A stretch of DNA of 58,790 nt from an uncultured bacterium (lineage in GTDB: Bacteria > Bacteroidota > Bacteroidia > Bacteroidales > Bacteroidaceae), in contig CAJMMQ010000019.1 in the NCBI GenBank assembly GCA_905214625.1, forward strand, positions 1 to 58,790, in the 5' to 3' direction. Below are positions 26,776-35,035 of this stretch, piece by piece. The position numbers and the translations under genes were made by a program. Every line of letters starts with the position of its first letter. Position 1 is the first letter of the stretch. Below the pieces are notes generated by a model. That model worked only from the letters and a program-made list of their open reading frames with translations, did no database searches and was not told where the DNA came from.

Positions 26776-28179
26776 TTATTCGAAAGCTCCCATGCGCAGC
26801 ATGTCGACCTCCTTCTCAGTGAGGAAGCGCCAGTCGCCGCGGCGCAGGTTTTTCTTTGTAAGACCGGCAAACTGTACGCGGTCGAGCTTAACCACCCTGT
26901 AGCCAAGGCTCTCGAAGATACGGCGCACAATGCGGTTCTTTCCGCTGTGAATCTCTATGCCTACCTGGCTCTTGTCGGTTGCGCTTGCATACTCAATGGC
27001 ATCTGCATGCACCTCTCCGTCTTCAAGGGTTATGCCCGAGGCTATCTGCTGCATGTCGTGAGCCGTAACCTTCTTGTCGAGGAACACATGATAAATTTTC
27101 TTCTTCAGGAATTTAGGATGTGTGAGCTTGCTGGCAAGGTCGCCGTCGTTGGTAAGCAAGAGCACTCCCGTGGTGTTTCTGTCAAGGCGTCCTACAGGAT
27201 AAATGCGCTCGGGACATGCGTTCTTCACAAGGTCCATCACTGTCTTGCGCTGCTGCGGGTCGTCGCTTGTGGTTACGCAGTCTTTGGGTTTGTTAAGAAG
27301 AACGTAAACCTTCTTTTCCATAGACACCTTCTGGTCGTGGAATCTGATGTCATCGGTGCGCAGAACCTTTGTTCCGAGTTCTGTAACAACCTGACCGTTT
27401 ACACTTACTACACCTGCCTGTATAAACTCATCAGCCTCGCGACGGCTGCATATTCCGGCATTTGCCAAGAATTTGTTAAGTCTTACGGGCACAGTCGGGT
27501 CAATGTTTGTCTCTTTATATTCTATACGTTTCTTCAGACTATATTTTGCGTTCGGATCGTAGTCGGGTGTACGCTGACGGTAGCCGCCACGCTGCTGATA
27601 AGCCGGCTGGCGCTGAGGTCCATAGCCGCCGCGCTGCTGATAGCCGCCGCGCTGATAAGAGTTCTGACGTGGCTGATAGCCGCCTTCGCCGCCGTTGTTG
27701 TTATAACGAGGGCGATAGCCCTGACGCTGCTGCGGCTGATAGCCGTTGTCCATTCCCTGATTATAGTTCTGGCGGTAAGGTGAACCCTGGCGCTGGCCAT
27801 ACTGGTTCTGACGTGGCTGATAGCCACCCTCGCCGTCGTTGTTGTTATAACGAGGACGATAGCCCTGACGCTGCTGCGGCTGATAGCCCTGACGTGGCTG
27901 ATAGCCGCCCTGCTGCCCGCCGTTATAGCGCGGACGGTAAGAGCGCTGCTGGGCACCGTCAGACTGGAGCGCTGCTCCAAATCCTTCGGGACGGAAACCT
28001 GCCGACTCGTTATTATAGTTTCTGCTTGATGAATATGCACGCTGTACTCTGATGCGCGGACGCATCTGTCTTTCTCCGTTACGGTAATTTGTGTTTTCCG
28101 ACGGGTTGTGGCCCTCACGGCTTCCGTCATTCTGACCGGCAAACATACCTTCAGTTTTGTTTTCTAATTCTTCTGTCAT
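26776..28179 (-). CDS. RluB/RsuA-family pseudouridine synthase with disordered Q/G/R/Y-rich arm
   Basis: 467 residues. Residues about 30-210 are a low-complexity arm rich in Gln, Gly, Arg, Tyr and Asn, including two 28-residue near-identical repeats (98-125 and 146-173; core QQRQGYRPRYNNN) and several RGGY motifs. An S4 RNA-binding domain (about 232-280, RLNKFLANAGICSRREADEFI) follows, then the catalytic domain with Asp333 in VGRLDRNTTGVLLLTNDG. The enzyme isomerises uridine in rRNA (RluB/RsuA type). The arm resembles RNA-binding disordered regions of eukaryotic proteins; a condensate or RNA-chaperone role is only a suggestion. It is transcribed towards asnS. Confidence 0.92.
   Translation of the reverse strand: MTEELENKTEGMFAGQNDGSREGHNPSENTNYRNGERQMRPRIRVQRAYSSSRNYNNESAGFRPEGFGAALQSDGAQQRSYRPRYNGGQQGGYQPRQGYQPQQRQGYRPRYNNNDGEGGYQPRQNQYGQRQGSPYRQNYNQGMDNGYQPQQRQGYRPRYNNNGGEGGYQPRQNSYQRGGYQQRGGYGPQRQPAYQQRGGYRQRTPDYDPNAKYSLKKRIEYKETNIDPTVPVRLNKFLANAGICSRREADEFIQAGVVSVNGQVVTELGTKVLRTDDIRFHDQKVSMEKKVYVLLNKPKDCVTTSDDPQQRKTVMDLVKNACPERIYPVGRLDRNTTGVLLLTNDGDLASKLTHPKFLKKKIYHVFLDKKVTAHDMQQIASGITLEDGEVHADAIEYASATDKSQVGIEIHSGKNRIVRRIFESLGYRVVKLDRVQFAGLTKKNLRRGDWRFLTEKEVDMLRMGAFE
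27661..27888 (-). repeat. Pair of 84-bp direct repeats inside the disordered arm
   Basis: 27805-27888 and 27661-27744 encode the same 28-residue unit with one difference (Asp/Gly). They are separated by 60 bp. Recombination between them would lengthen or shorten the arm in frame. Confidence 0.8.
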
Positions 28180-28321
28180 ATTTTTCTCAATTAAAGCCTC
28201 ACGGCGGTTAATAATTAATGTTATTTACTATTTATGGTTTTGCTGCATTAACAGACATTCAAACATACCGGACAAGCAACCGCCACATAGCGCCACGGCT
28301 AATGACGTTGCCGTAAAGACA

Positions 28322-29668
28322 TCAGATGCCTGTGTAACTGTGTGGCGTTATGGCCATAAGCTCAGCCTTAACATCGTCGCTCACATTCAGTTCCTGTATG
28401 AATTGGTGTATTGTTTCTTCTGTCATTTTCTGGTTTGTGCGCGTAAGAGCCTTCAGCGCCTCGTATGGATGCGGATATGCCTCACGGCGCAAAATGGTCT
28501 GTATGGCCTCAGCCACAACGGCCCACGTATTGTCGAGGTCGGCACTAATCTTATCTTCGTTGAGGATAAGCTTGCGCAGTCCTTTAAGAGTGCTCTGTAT
28601 GGCTATTACTGTATGGCCCAACGGCACGCCTATGTTGCGCAGTACGGTAGAGTCGGTAAGGTCGCGCTGCAGGCGGCTTACAGGCAGTTTCTGAGCCAAG
28701 AACTGCAACACGGCGTTTGCTATGCCGAGATTGCCCTCGCTGTTTTCAAAATCAATGGGATTAACTTTATGCGGCATTGCGCTCGAGCCAACCTCTCCGG
28801 CCTTAATCTTCTGCTTGAAATACTCCATAGAGATGTACATCCAGAAGTCGCGGTCGAGGTCTATTATTATAGTGTTTATGCGGCGCACTGCATCGAGCAC
28901 GGCCCCAAGACTGTCGTAATTGCTTATCTGTGTAGTCCACTGCTCACGCACAAGGCCCAGTTTCTCGCTTACGAACTTGTTGCCGAAAGCTTTCCAGTCG
29001 TAGCCGGGATAAGCCACATGGTGGGCGTTATAGTTGCCGGTGGCACCGCCGAACTTTGCCGTAATCTCACACTGACGGAGAGAGTCGAGCTGCTTTTGCA
29101 GACGATAGGCAAACACCATAATCTCTTTTCCCAGACGTGTGGGCGAAGCAGGCTGTCCGTGGGTTTTGGCCAGCATGGGCACGTCTTTCCATTCTTCGGC
29201 ATAGTCGGTGAGCTGCTTTATCAGCTCCTCCACCTGCGGAACAACGACATCTGCCAGCGCCTCTTTAAGCGAAAGCGGCACAGACGTGTTGTTGATATCC
29301 TGAGAAGTAAGTCCGAAATGTATAAACTCCTTGAACGGCTCAAGACCACCAATGGCGTCGAACTGTTCTTTTATATAATATTCCACGGCTTTAACGTCGT
29401 GGTTTGTAATGCCCTCAATCTCTTTAACGCGAGCCGCGCCGGCCTCGTCAAATGTGAGATAAATATCGCGAAGACGGCCAAACAGCGAATGGTCGAAGCC
29501 CTCAAGTTGCGGAAGCGGAAGCTCACATAGGGCAATAAAATACTCTATCTCCACACGTATGCGATAACGTATGAGAGCATACTCTGAAAAATAGTCTGCA
29601 AGCCGTTCGGTTTTGCCTCTATATCGGCCATCTATCGGAGAGATGGCAGTAAGTAAATCAAGATTCAT
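28322..29668 (-). CDS. purB: Adenylosuccinate lyase
   Basis: 448 residues, full length. It cleaves SAICAR to AICAR and adenylosuccinate to AMP plus fumarate in purine synthesis. The fumarase/aspartase signature GSSAMPHKVNP is present, as are the N-terminal SPIDGRYRGK and the active-site region KTHGQPASPTRLGKE. Promoter-like TAATTTTG lies 23 bp upstream of the start. It precedes the pseudouridine synthase gene by 142 bp. Confidence 0.97.
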   Translation of the reverse strand: MNLDLLTAISPIDGRYRGKTERLADYFSEYALIRYRIRVEIEYFIALCELPLPQLEGFDHSLFGRLRDIYLTFDEAGAARVKEIEGITNHDVKAVEYYIKEQFDAIGGLEPFKEFIHFGLTSQDINNTSVPLSLKEALADVVVPQVEELIKQLTDYAEEWKDVPMLAKTHGQPASPTRLGKEIMVFAYRLQKQLDSLRQCEITAKFGGATGNYNAHHVAYPGYDWKAFGNKFVSEKLGLVREQWTTQISNYDSLGAVLDAVRRINTIIIDLDRDFWMYISMEYFKQKIKAGEVGSSAMPHKVNPIDFENSEGNLGIANAVLQFLAQKLPVSRLQRDLTDSTVLRNIGVPLGHTVIAIQSTLKGLRKLILNEDKISADLDNTWAVVAEAIQTILRREAYPHPYEALKALTRTNQKMTEETIHQFIQELNVSDDVKAELMAITPHSYTGI

Positions 29669-29690
29669 AACTAATACGTATTAACGGTTG

Positions 29691-29698
29691 CAAAATTA
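29691..29698 (-). promoter_or_regulatory. Possible purB promoter -7 box
   Basis: CAAAATTA on plus reads TAATTTTG on minus. The distance to the start is short and no TTTG partner is seen. Confidence 0.4.
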
Positions 29699-29877
29699 AT
29701 AATTTAAATCGATTTAATAGCACTTACCTTTAATAAAAGTTTGTTATAAATTGCATTTTTATTTACCCCGGCAGGTCGCCATGCGGCAAGCATCATGTTT
29801 TGACAATAATCTTTTTGACCGGTCATCCTTCAATACACGCCCAAAACAACCGGCCACGAAGCCAAACCGTAAAACAA

Positions 29878-29909
29878 AAAACCGACAACACCATAATGTT
29901 GTCGGTTTT
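29878..29909 (-). terminator. Terminator of the first tRNA-Val
   Basis: AAAACCGACAACA (29878-29890) and TGTTGTCGGTTTT (29897-29909) form a 13-bp perfect stem just after the tRNA 3' end on the minus strand, ending in a T-run. Confidence 0.85.
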
Positions 29910-29913
29910 GTGT

Positions 29914-29987
29914 GGGCGTTGACGGATTCGAACCGCCGACCCTCTGCTTGTAAGGCAGATGCTCTAAACCAGCTGAGCTAAACGCCC
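29914..29987 (-). tRNA. tRNA-Val (anticodon TAC), copy 1
   Basis: 74 nt read on the minus strand: acceptor GGGCGTT paired with AACGCCC, D-arm AGCTCAGCTGGTTTAGAGC, anticodon stem TCTGC/GCAGA with loop CTTACAA (TAC), and T-arm GGCGGTTCGAATCCGTC. CCA is not encoded. Identical to the copy at 31019-31092. Confidence 0.97.
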
Positions 29988-30006
29988 TTGTTCTTGTAAG
30001 CGAGTG

Positions 30007-30038
30007 CAAAGATACAGCGTTTTTTTCATTCCGCCAAA
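30007..30038 (-). promoter_or_regulatory. Promoter of tRNA-Val copy 1
   Basis: On the minus strand TTTG (30035-30038), 20 nt, TATCTTTG (30007-30014): full consensus. It lies 19 bp upstream of the tRNA. Confidence 0.85.
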
Positions 30039-30347
30039 TTTTAAGGCAACTTTTTTCATATTTTCTAAAAAACAGGCATGTTCTTACACGCTTTCTATTA
30101 GTTATAAGCGAAAAACAGCCACCAATTTCTCTTTTTTACACTTAATGAGGATGTTCGCCCTGAGACAGCACCCGTTATACAGCACAGCATGCACGGGCAG
30201 CCATCCAACTACTATCTTGCCCCAGCCAAGACATAAGCCGGCAGACCGGCGCAAACACACCGGCGCAACAGCACATCACAGGCAATAACACCGCCGAATA
30301 CATGAATGTACCGCAGGACAAACAACAATGCCCAATTACGAATGGGG

Positions 30348-30773
30348 TTAAAGCCTGTAAAGGTCACGGTCGGTCATTACATCCACATTATATTCCGAGA
30401 GTATTTTCTCGCAGCTTTCAAGGTCTGTCGGACGGATAACTATGTGCGCCACATCGCCATTGGCGAACGAATACATATACTCTATGAACACACCGTTGCC
30501 AGACAAATACTTTAATATCTTTGCAAGCGAGCCGCTCTTGTTGGGGCACGTAAAACCTATCACGTCGGTTACCTTTACCGCATAATCGGCCTCCTGCAAG
30601 GCCCGTAAAGCCAAATCAGGGTCGGAAACGATGCAGCGCAATATGCCAAAATCGGAATTGTCGGCAATGCTCATGGCCGAAAGATTAACCCCTGCCCTAC
30701 CGAGCACTTCAGCAACCTCGGTGAGCTGCCCCGACTTGTTTTCCAAGAAAACGGATAACTGTTTTGCCAACAT
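30348..30773 (-). CDS. Tandem ACT-domain protein
   Basis: 141 residues from the ATG at 30773 (MLAKQLSVFLENKSGQL); the open frame runs further but the extra leader is non-conserved. Two ACT domains are visible: LSVFLENKSGQLTEVAEVLGRAGVNLSAMSI and TDVIGFTCPNKSGSLAKILKYLSGNGVFIEYMY. Stand-alone tandem ACT proteins bind amino acids as regulators. In Bacteroidales this one is often beside a phenylacetate-CoA ligase gene, which is absent here. It lies between the two tRNA-Val genes. Confidence 0.88.
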   Translation of the reverse strand: MLAKQLSVFLENKSGQLTEVAEVLGRAGVNLSAMSIADNSDFGILRCIVSDPDLALRALQEADYAVKVTDVIGFTCPNKSGSLAKILKYLSGNGVFIEYMYSFANGDVAHIVIRPTDLESCEKILSEYNVDVMTDRDLYRL

Positions 30774-30981
30774 AATAAAAAATATACTTTTATGGTTATC
30801 AAAATAACGTACGAAAACTACACACCGTGAAAAAAAACGGATGCACACCACAAACATACAAATAAATTCTGAATTAACGGCACATTAAAACAAAAAAAGA
30901 CAGCAGATTTTATGCTGCCGGAGATTTCCTGTTAATGCGCAGATACAAAACGGGCACAGGCAGACTAAATTACACAAACGA

Positions 30982-31014
30982 AAAAAGGATGGCGGTAAAA
31001 TCGTCATCCTTTTT
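30982..31014 (-). terminator. Terminator of the second tRNA-Val
   Basis: AAAAAGGATG (30982-30991) and CATCCTTTTT (31005-31014) form a perfect stem immediately after the tRNA on the minus strand, with a T-run. Confidence 0.8.
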
Positions 31015-31018
31015 GTGT

Positions 31019-31092
31019 GGGCGTTGACGGATTCGAACCGCCGACCCTCTGCTTGTAAGGCAGATGCTCTAAACCAGCTGAGCTAAACGCCC
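31019..31092 (-). tRNA. tRNA-Val (anticodon TAC), copy 2
   Basis: Identical over 74 nt to 29914-29987, including anticodon loop CTTACAA; CCA is not encoded. It has its own promoter and terminator, so the two copies are separate transcription units. Confidence 0.97.
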
Positions 31093-31112
31093 TTGTTGTA
31101 AGTTTGCGGTTG

Positions 31113-31144
31113 CAAAGGTATTACATTCTTATCAAACCGCCAAA
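31113..31144 (-). promoter_or_regulatory. Promoter of tRNA-Val copy 2
   Basis: On the minus strand TTTG (31141-31144), 20 nt, TACCTTTG (31113-31120). It lies 20 bp upstream of the tRNA. Confidence 0.85.
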
Positions 31145-31350
31145 TTTTTCATAAACTTTTTACCGCCGCCGGCAAAAATTTCAAAAAATTCATACAGATT
31201 TCCTGCAACATAATATGCCTAAATTCTCTGAAAGCAAGCCCCGATACGAAAAAGGCCATAAAAATCGAAACTTATTCAGCCTATTACATTTCAGATTAAA
31301 CATTTGGCGCAGGCAACAGCGCCATTCGTTAACACAACGGCATGAATTTT

Positions 31351-31427
31351 GTTTCAAACCGTTAGTGGCCGAGTTACGGAGCGTAACTCGGCCACTTTTA
31401 ATGCAAAAGTGGCCCACTTTTTATCCG
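31351..31427. repeat. Dispersed stem-loop repeat (AGTGGCC family), copy 1
   Basis: GTTTCAAACCGTTAGTGGCC leads into a 15-bp perfect stem (31364-31378 with 31382-31396, 3-nt loop), then ATGCAAAAGTGGCCCACTTT. The element is repeated in inverse orientation at 58257-58332, and a shorter relative lies at 7878-7902. The gene-free stretch 31145-31514 holds nothing else. Confidence 0.8.
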
Positions 31428-31514
31428 TAAGCCATAGGTTTGTTCCACACATCCTAATGACATGTGATTAATATCAGGTGAGCCAATAACACTTTACAGA
31501 AAAGCATAAAGTAG

Positions 31515-31546
31515 AAAAAAAATGTCCCGACAAAAAGCCGGGACAT
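31515..31546 (-). terminator. Terminator of the OmpA-like gene
   Basis: ATGTCCCG (31522-31529) and CGGGACAT (31539-31546) form the stem. On the minus strand a T-run (31515-31521) follows, 28 bp after the stop. Confidence 0.85.
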
Positions 31547-31574
31547 CAAATAATCATAAATCAATTAAATAATC

Positions 31575-32717
31575 TTACTTGGCAATTTCAACAGTAGCGC
31601 GACGGTTGTATGACGGAGGTACAAGCGTGTCAACGCCACCCTTTGCAACAACCTGGATGTTCTCTTTCTTAACACCCATCTTAACAAGCTCGTCGGCAAC
31701 TCTCTCTGCACGTTTCTGTGACAATTCGCGGTTGAAGTCAGCCGGACCTGTAGCGTTGTCAGCATATCCTGTAACAACCAGTTTAGCATTGTTGTCCTTA
31801 GAGTAGTCAGCGAGGCTCTTCACGTTAACGAGGTCTTTTCTTGAAGCGATTGTAGACTTATTGATATTGAAGAACACTGAAACAGGAGTTGTTACATATT
31901 CTTTCTCAACCTTAGTAGTTGCTTCCGGTCTGTTGGCGAGCTCGTTTCTCAGACGGCTGTTCTCGGCCTTCTCGTCAGCAAGCTGAGCGTTGAGAGCGTC
32001 AAGCTGTGACTGTGACAGAGCCTTGATGGCATCAACATCAGGAACCTTGTTCCATGTGCCTTTACCAACATTGTAAGTGATGCCAACCTCTGCATAAACG
32101 TTGTTAGGATGGTTCATCAGGAAACCTTCGCCCATATCAGCAGGCATGTTGCAGATGTCGCTCTCCATACGGTTCCAACCAAGTTCAAAGTTGATGGCAA
32201 CCTTCCTGCTTACCCAGAACTCGTTCAAGATACCTACAGACCAGCCCATTGCATATCTGTTGTATGTGCAAGAACGGCCTACGCCGGCACCTGCGAAAGG
32301 AATGAAATTCCACACACGGTCAGGATTGTAGCCACAGAACATATTGCTGAGATTGAACAGCACCTGCTCATTCAAAATCCAATACTTGTTGCCATTGCCT
32401 TTGTTCTGGTCGCTGAACACGGCCTTACCCCAAATACCCTGCAACTTTGTACGGAGACCAAGGCCCGGAGTAAACCACTTACCGATAGCCAAAGAAGCTC
32501 CGGGATTAGAACGGAATTTCTTGAACGGGCTCTTAGACCATCCTCTTCCGTCCTCATAGTTACCATACCATGCATTCCACTCGGCACCGGCCTGAATAAA
32601 CCAGTTGCTCCAGAACGAATTAGTAGCGACGCTATACTTTTCTGTAGCGTCTGTGTCCTGTGCCATTGAGGCTACAGAAGCACCTGCTAAAAGTAATACA
32701 ATTAATAATTTCTTCAT
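31575..32717 (-). CDS. OmpA-family outer-membrane protein
   Basis: 380 residues from the ATG at 32717 (the frame is open to 32816 but MKKLLIVLLLAGASVASMAQ is a clear signal peptide, cleaved near residue 19). Residues about 25-245 form a beta-barrel with tryptophan- and tyrosine-rich strands. A short coiled-coil linker (QSQLDALNAQLADEKAENSRL) follows, then an OmpA-like peptidoglycan-binding domain (about 270-380) with FFNINKSTI, VVTGYADNATG and LSQKRAERVADELV. It would tie the outer membrane to the cell wall and may be abundant. Single gene with promoter-like TACCTTTG at 32785-32792 and a strong terminator. Confidence 0.93.
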   Translation of the reverse strand: MKKLLIVLLLAGASVASMAQDTDATEKYSVATNSFWSNWFIQAGAEWNAWYGNYEDGRGWSKSPFKKFRSNPGASLAIGKWFTPGLGLRTKLQGIWGKAVFSDQNKGNGNKYWILNEQVLFNLSNMFCGYNPDRVWNFIPFAGAGVGRSCTYNRYAMGWSVGILNEFWVSRKVAINFELGWNRMESDICNMPADMGEGFLMNHPNNVYAEVGITYNVGKGTWNKVPDVDAIKALSQSQLDALNAQLADEKAENSRLRNELANRPEATTKVEKEYVTTPVSVFFNINKSTIASRKDLVNVKSLADYSKDNNAKLVVTGYADNATGPADFNRELSQKRAERVADELVKMGVKKENIQVVAKGGVDTLVPPSYNRRATVEIAK

Positions 32718-32784
32718 AACTCTTAATATTAAACAATCAATAAAATACACTAAATGCTCGTACAAAAAAATGTATCTACAAATG

Positions 32785-32792
32785 CAAAGGTA
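32785..32792 (-). promoter_or_regulatory. Promoter -7 box of the OmpA-like gene
   Basis: CAAAGGTA on plus reads TACCTTTG on minus, 67 bp before the start codon. The upstream box is not an exact TTTG. Confidence 0.5.
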
Positions 32793-32873
32793 GCAATATT
32801 TTTCAATTAAACACATTTTTTGTAATTATATTTTCATTTTTTCAAAAAGAATATAAACAATTGTTCAAAAGCA

Positions 32874-34715
32874 TCAGTCAAAAAGGCTATCAATATCATG
32901 TTGCTTAAGTATGCCTATAACCGGCTTGCCGTCGGGTGAATAATTCACGTTTGAACACGTAAACAACTGGTTTACAATATTCTCCATTTCAGCATTGTCA
33001 AGCACTTGTCCGTAAGGTATGGCCGCACTCTTGGCCAGATGCAATGCCAAAGCGCTTTTTATGCTGTCTGCCGGACCGGTTCCGGTGTCGATAAAATCGT
33101 CAACGATGTTTTTCAGCAATTTTACATAATCAATACCCTCAAGTCCGGCCGGAACACCATTTATTGAATAGCTGCCGCCGCCAAGCGGTGTCAGCTCAAA
33201 ACCTATTCCGGCAATCTCGCTGCCTATCTTGTCAAGCATAACGGTTTCAGACGGTGAGAACTGTACCATCTCAGGAAACAGCATCTGCTGGGATTTACCG
33301 CCCTTTCCGTTGATTTGTGACAGATAACGTTCGTAAAGTATGCGGACATGAGCACGGTGCTGGTCTATGATCATCAAACCGGACTTTACTGCCGTCATAA
33401 TGTATTTGCCTTTATACTGATAATGGGCTGGCGACTTCTCGTCAATAACGCTGCCGCCGGATGTTACGCTGTCTTCTGTATTGCTGCTGTCTTCGTCAAG
33501 CATAAACAGTTCCTGCTCTTCGCTGTTAGCGGCACCTTCATAAAGCGTTTCCCATGAATCAGGAACAGACTTACGGCCTGTCACGACAGAAGAGGCAGGA
33601 GTCTCCTTAAAAGGATTATACTCCGGATTGAAGTTTAATTTAGGAGCTGAAGATGCACCGGCCATAGGGTCAAAGACAGGGATGTCGGGCCTGCCTTCTG
33701 TATCAAAATCGATAGACGGCACATCATTAAAACGCCCGAGAGAATCTTTTACGGCCGCCATGAGTATTTGCCAGATGGTCTGCTCGTTTTCAAATTTTAT
33801 CTCTGTTTTGGTAGGATGAATATTTACGTCTATATCTTCAGGATTAACGTCAAAATAAATAAAATAAGGTATCTGCTCGCCTGCGGGTATAAGACGGTCG
33901 AAGGCAGTGAGCACCGCCTTATGAAAATACGGATGCTTCATGTATCGCCCATTGACAAAGAAATACTGATGGGGACACTTTTTGCGTGCAGCTTCAGGCT
34001 TTCCTACAAAACCCGAAATGGTGCATATTGTGGTCTCGACATTCACCGGCAGAATATCATGATTGAGCTTTTTGCCAAACACGTCGACAATACGCTGCCG
34101 CAGACTGCCCTTACGGAGATTGAATATCTCAACCCCATTGCTGTGGAACGTGAAGTTTATCTTGGGATAAACAAGGACGATGCGTTCAAATGCTGCAAGG
34201 ATATTATTAAGTTCAGTAGAATTTGACTTGAGGAACTTTCGCCTGGCCGGAACATTAAAAAATATATTTTCTACAGAGAAATTGCTTCCGACAGGACACG
34301 ACACCGGCTCCTGCCCTGTAACTTTAGACCCAGAAATAGAAATATGTGTGCCCAGCTCGTCATCCTTGGTGCGTGTTTTCAGCTCAACCTGAGCCACAGC
34401 GGCGATAGACGCAAGTGCCTCACCGCGAAACCCCATTGTATGCAGGGCAAACAAATCGCTCGCCTGACGTATTTTTGATGTTGCGTGCCGTTCAAACGAA
34501 AGGCGCGCATCTGTTTCAGACATGCCCTTTCCGTTGTCGATAACCTGTATCGACGTGCGCCCGGCATCTGTAACCAGCACATTTATTGTATCGGCTCCGG
34601 CATCGACAGAGTTTTCAACAAGTTCTTTGATAACCGATGCCGGGCGTTGTATAACCTCGCCGGCGGCAATTTGATTTGCCACTGAATCAGGCAGAAGCTG
34701 TATTATGTCACTCAT
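32874..34715 (-). CDS. mutL: DNA mismatch repair protein MutL
   Basis: 613 residues. The N-terminal GHKL ATPase shows [21 protein letters not shown] (catalytic Glu/Asn), DNGKGM and [10 protein letters not shown]. The C-terminal dimerisation domain ends with [10 protein letters not shown]. The endonuclease motif of many MutL proteins (DQHAxxExxxxE) appears as [12 protein letters not shown], with Ala and the first Glu replaced, so intrinsic nicking activity is doubtful. It is the last gene of the guaB-to-mutL run, 16 bp after the small membrane protein gene. Loss of MutL would raise slippage at tracts such as (TG)22; here the gene is intact. Confidence 0.96.
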   Translation of the reverse strand: MSDIIQLLPDSVANQIAAGEVIQRPASVIKELVENSVDAGADTINVLVTDAGRTSIQVIDNGKGMSETDARLSFERHATSKIRQASDLFALHTMGFRGEALASIAAVAQVELKTRTKDDELGTHISISGSKVTGQEPVSCPVGSNFSVENIFFNVPARRKFLKSNSTELNNILAAFERIVLVYPKINFTFHSNGVEIFNLRKGSLRQRIVDVFGKKLNHDILPVNVETTICTISGFVGKPEAARKKCPHQYFFVNGRYMKHPYFHKAVLTAFDRLIPAGEQIPYFIYFDVNPEDIDVNIHPTKTEIKFENEQTIWQILMAAVKDSLGRFNDVPSIDFDTEGRPDIPVFDPMAGASSAPKLNFNPEYNPFKETPASSVVTGRKSVPDSWETLYEGAANSEEQELFMLDEDSSNTEDSVTSGGSVIDEKSPAHYQYKGKYIMTAVKSGLMIIDQHRAHVRILYERYLSQINGKGGKSQQMLFPEMVQFSPSETVMLDKIGSEIAGIGFELTPLGGGSYSINGVPAGLEGIDYVKLLKNIVDDFIDTGTGPADSIKSALALHLAKSAAIPYGQVLDNAEMENIVNQLFTCSNVNYSPDGKPVIGILKQHDIDSLFD

Positions 34716-34731
34716 AATTTTTCACCTGGTT

Positions 34732-35031
34732 TTATATATAAAGCAAAAACTTCCATATTAAAAAGAGCAAAACGATAAGGAGCAAGACTATGCCCGTGCT
34801 CAGGATGAAGCCGCCGGACAGACGGCGCTCACGGCGGCGTCTGGCATATTTTGTGGAATTAATGAACGCACCACGTATGCGCTCAGCACGGTCTGCCGGT
34901 TTCTTGTCATGCAATACGCCCAACTCTCTTTTGGCACGTTCCTCCACTTCTTTCAGCATATCCTTGCGCTTGTCGGCAAACATATATTCATGCCGAAAGC
35001 CGCGCGGTCTGCGCTGTCTGAACAGTCCCAT
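34732..35031 (-). CDS. Small basic membrane protein between OstA-like gene and mutL
   Basis: 99 residues. The first 70 are highly basic (FRQRRPRGFRHEYMFADKRKD, KYARRRRERRLSGG), followed by one membrane helix (FILSTGIVLLLIVLLFLIWKFLLYI) at the C-terminus, so it is probably tail-anchored with the basic part in the cytoplasm. Function is not recognised. It lies 4 bp after the OstA-like gene and 16 bp before mutL, clearly part of that operon. Confidence 0.85.
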   Translation of the reverse strand: MGLFRQRRPRGFRHEYMFADKRKDMLKEVEERAKRELGVLHDKKPADRAERIRGAFINSTKYARRRRERRLSGGFILSTGIVLLLIVLLFLIWKFLLYI

Positions 35032-35035
35032 ACGC

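Noticed and set aside
31190..31417. 75-codon minus-strand frame similar to one at 58265-58633
   Set aside because: The similarity comes from the shared dispersed stem-loop repeat, and both frames run on into unrelated sequence.
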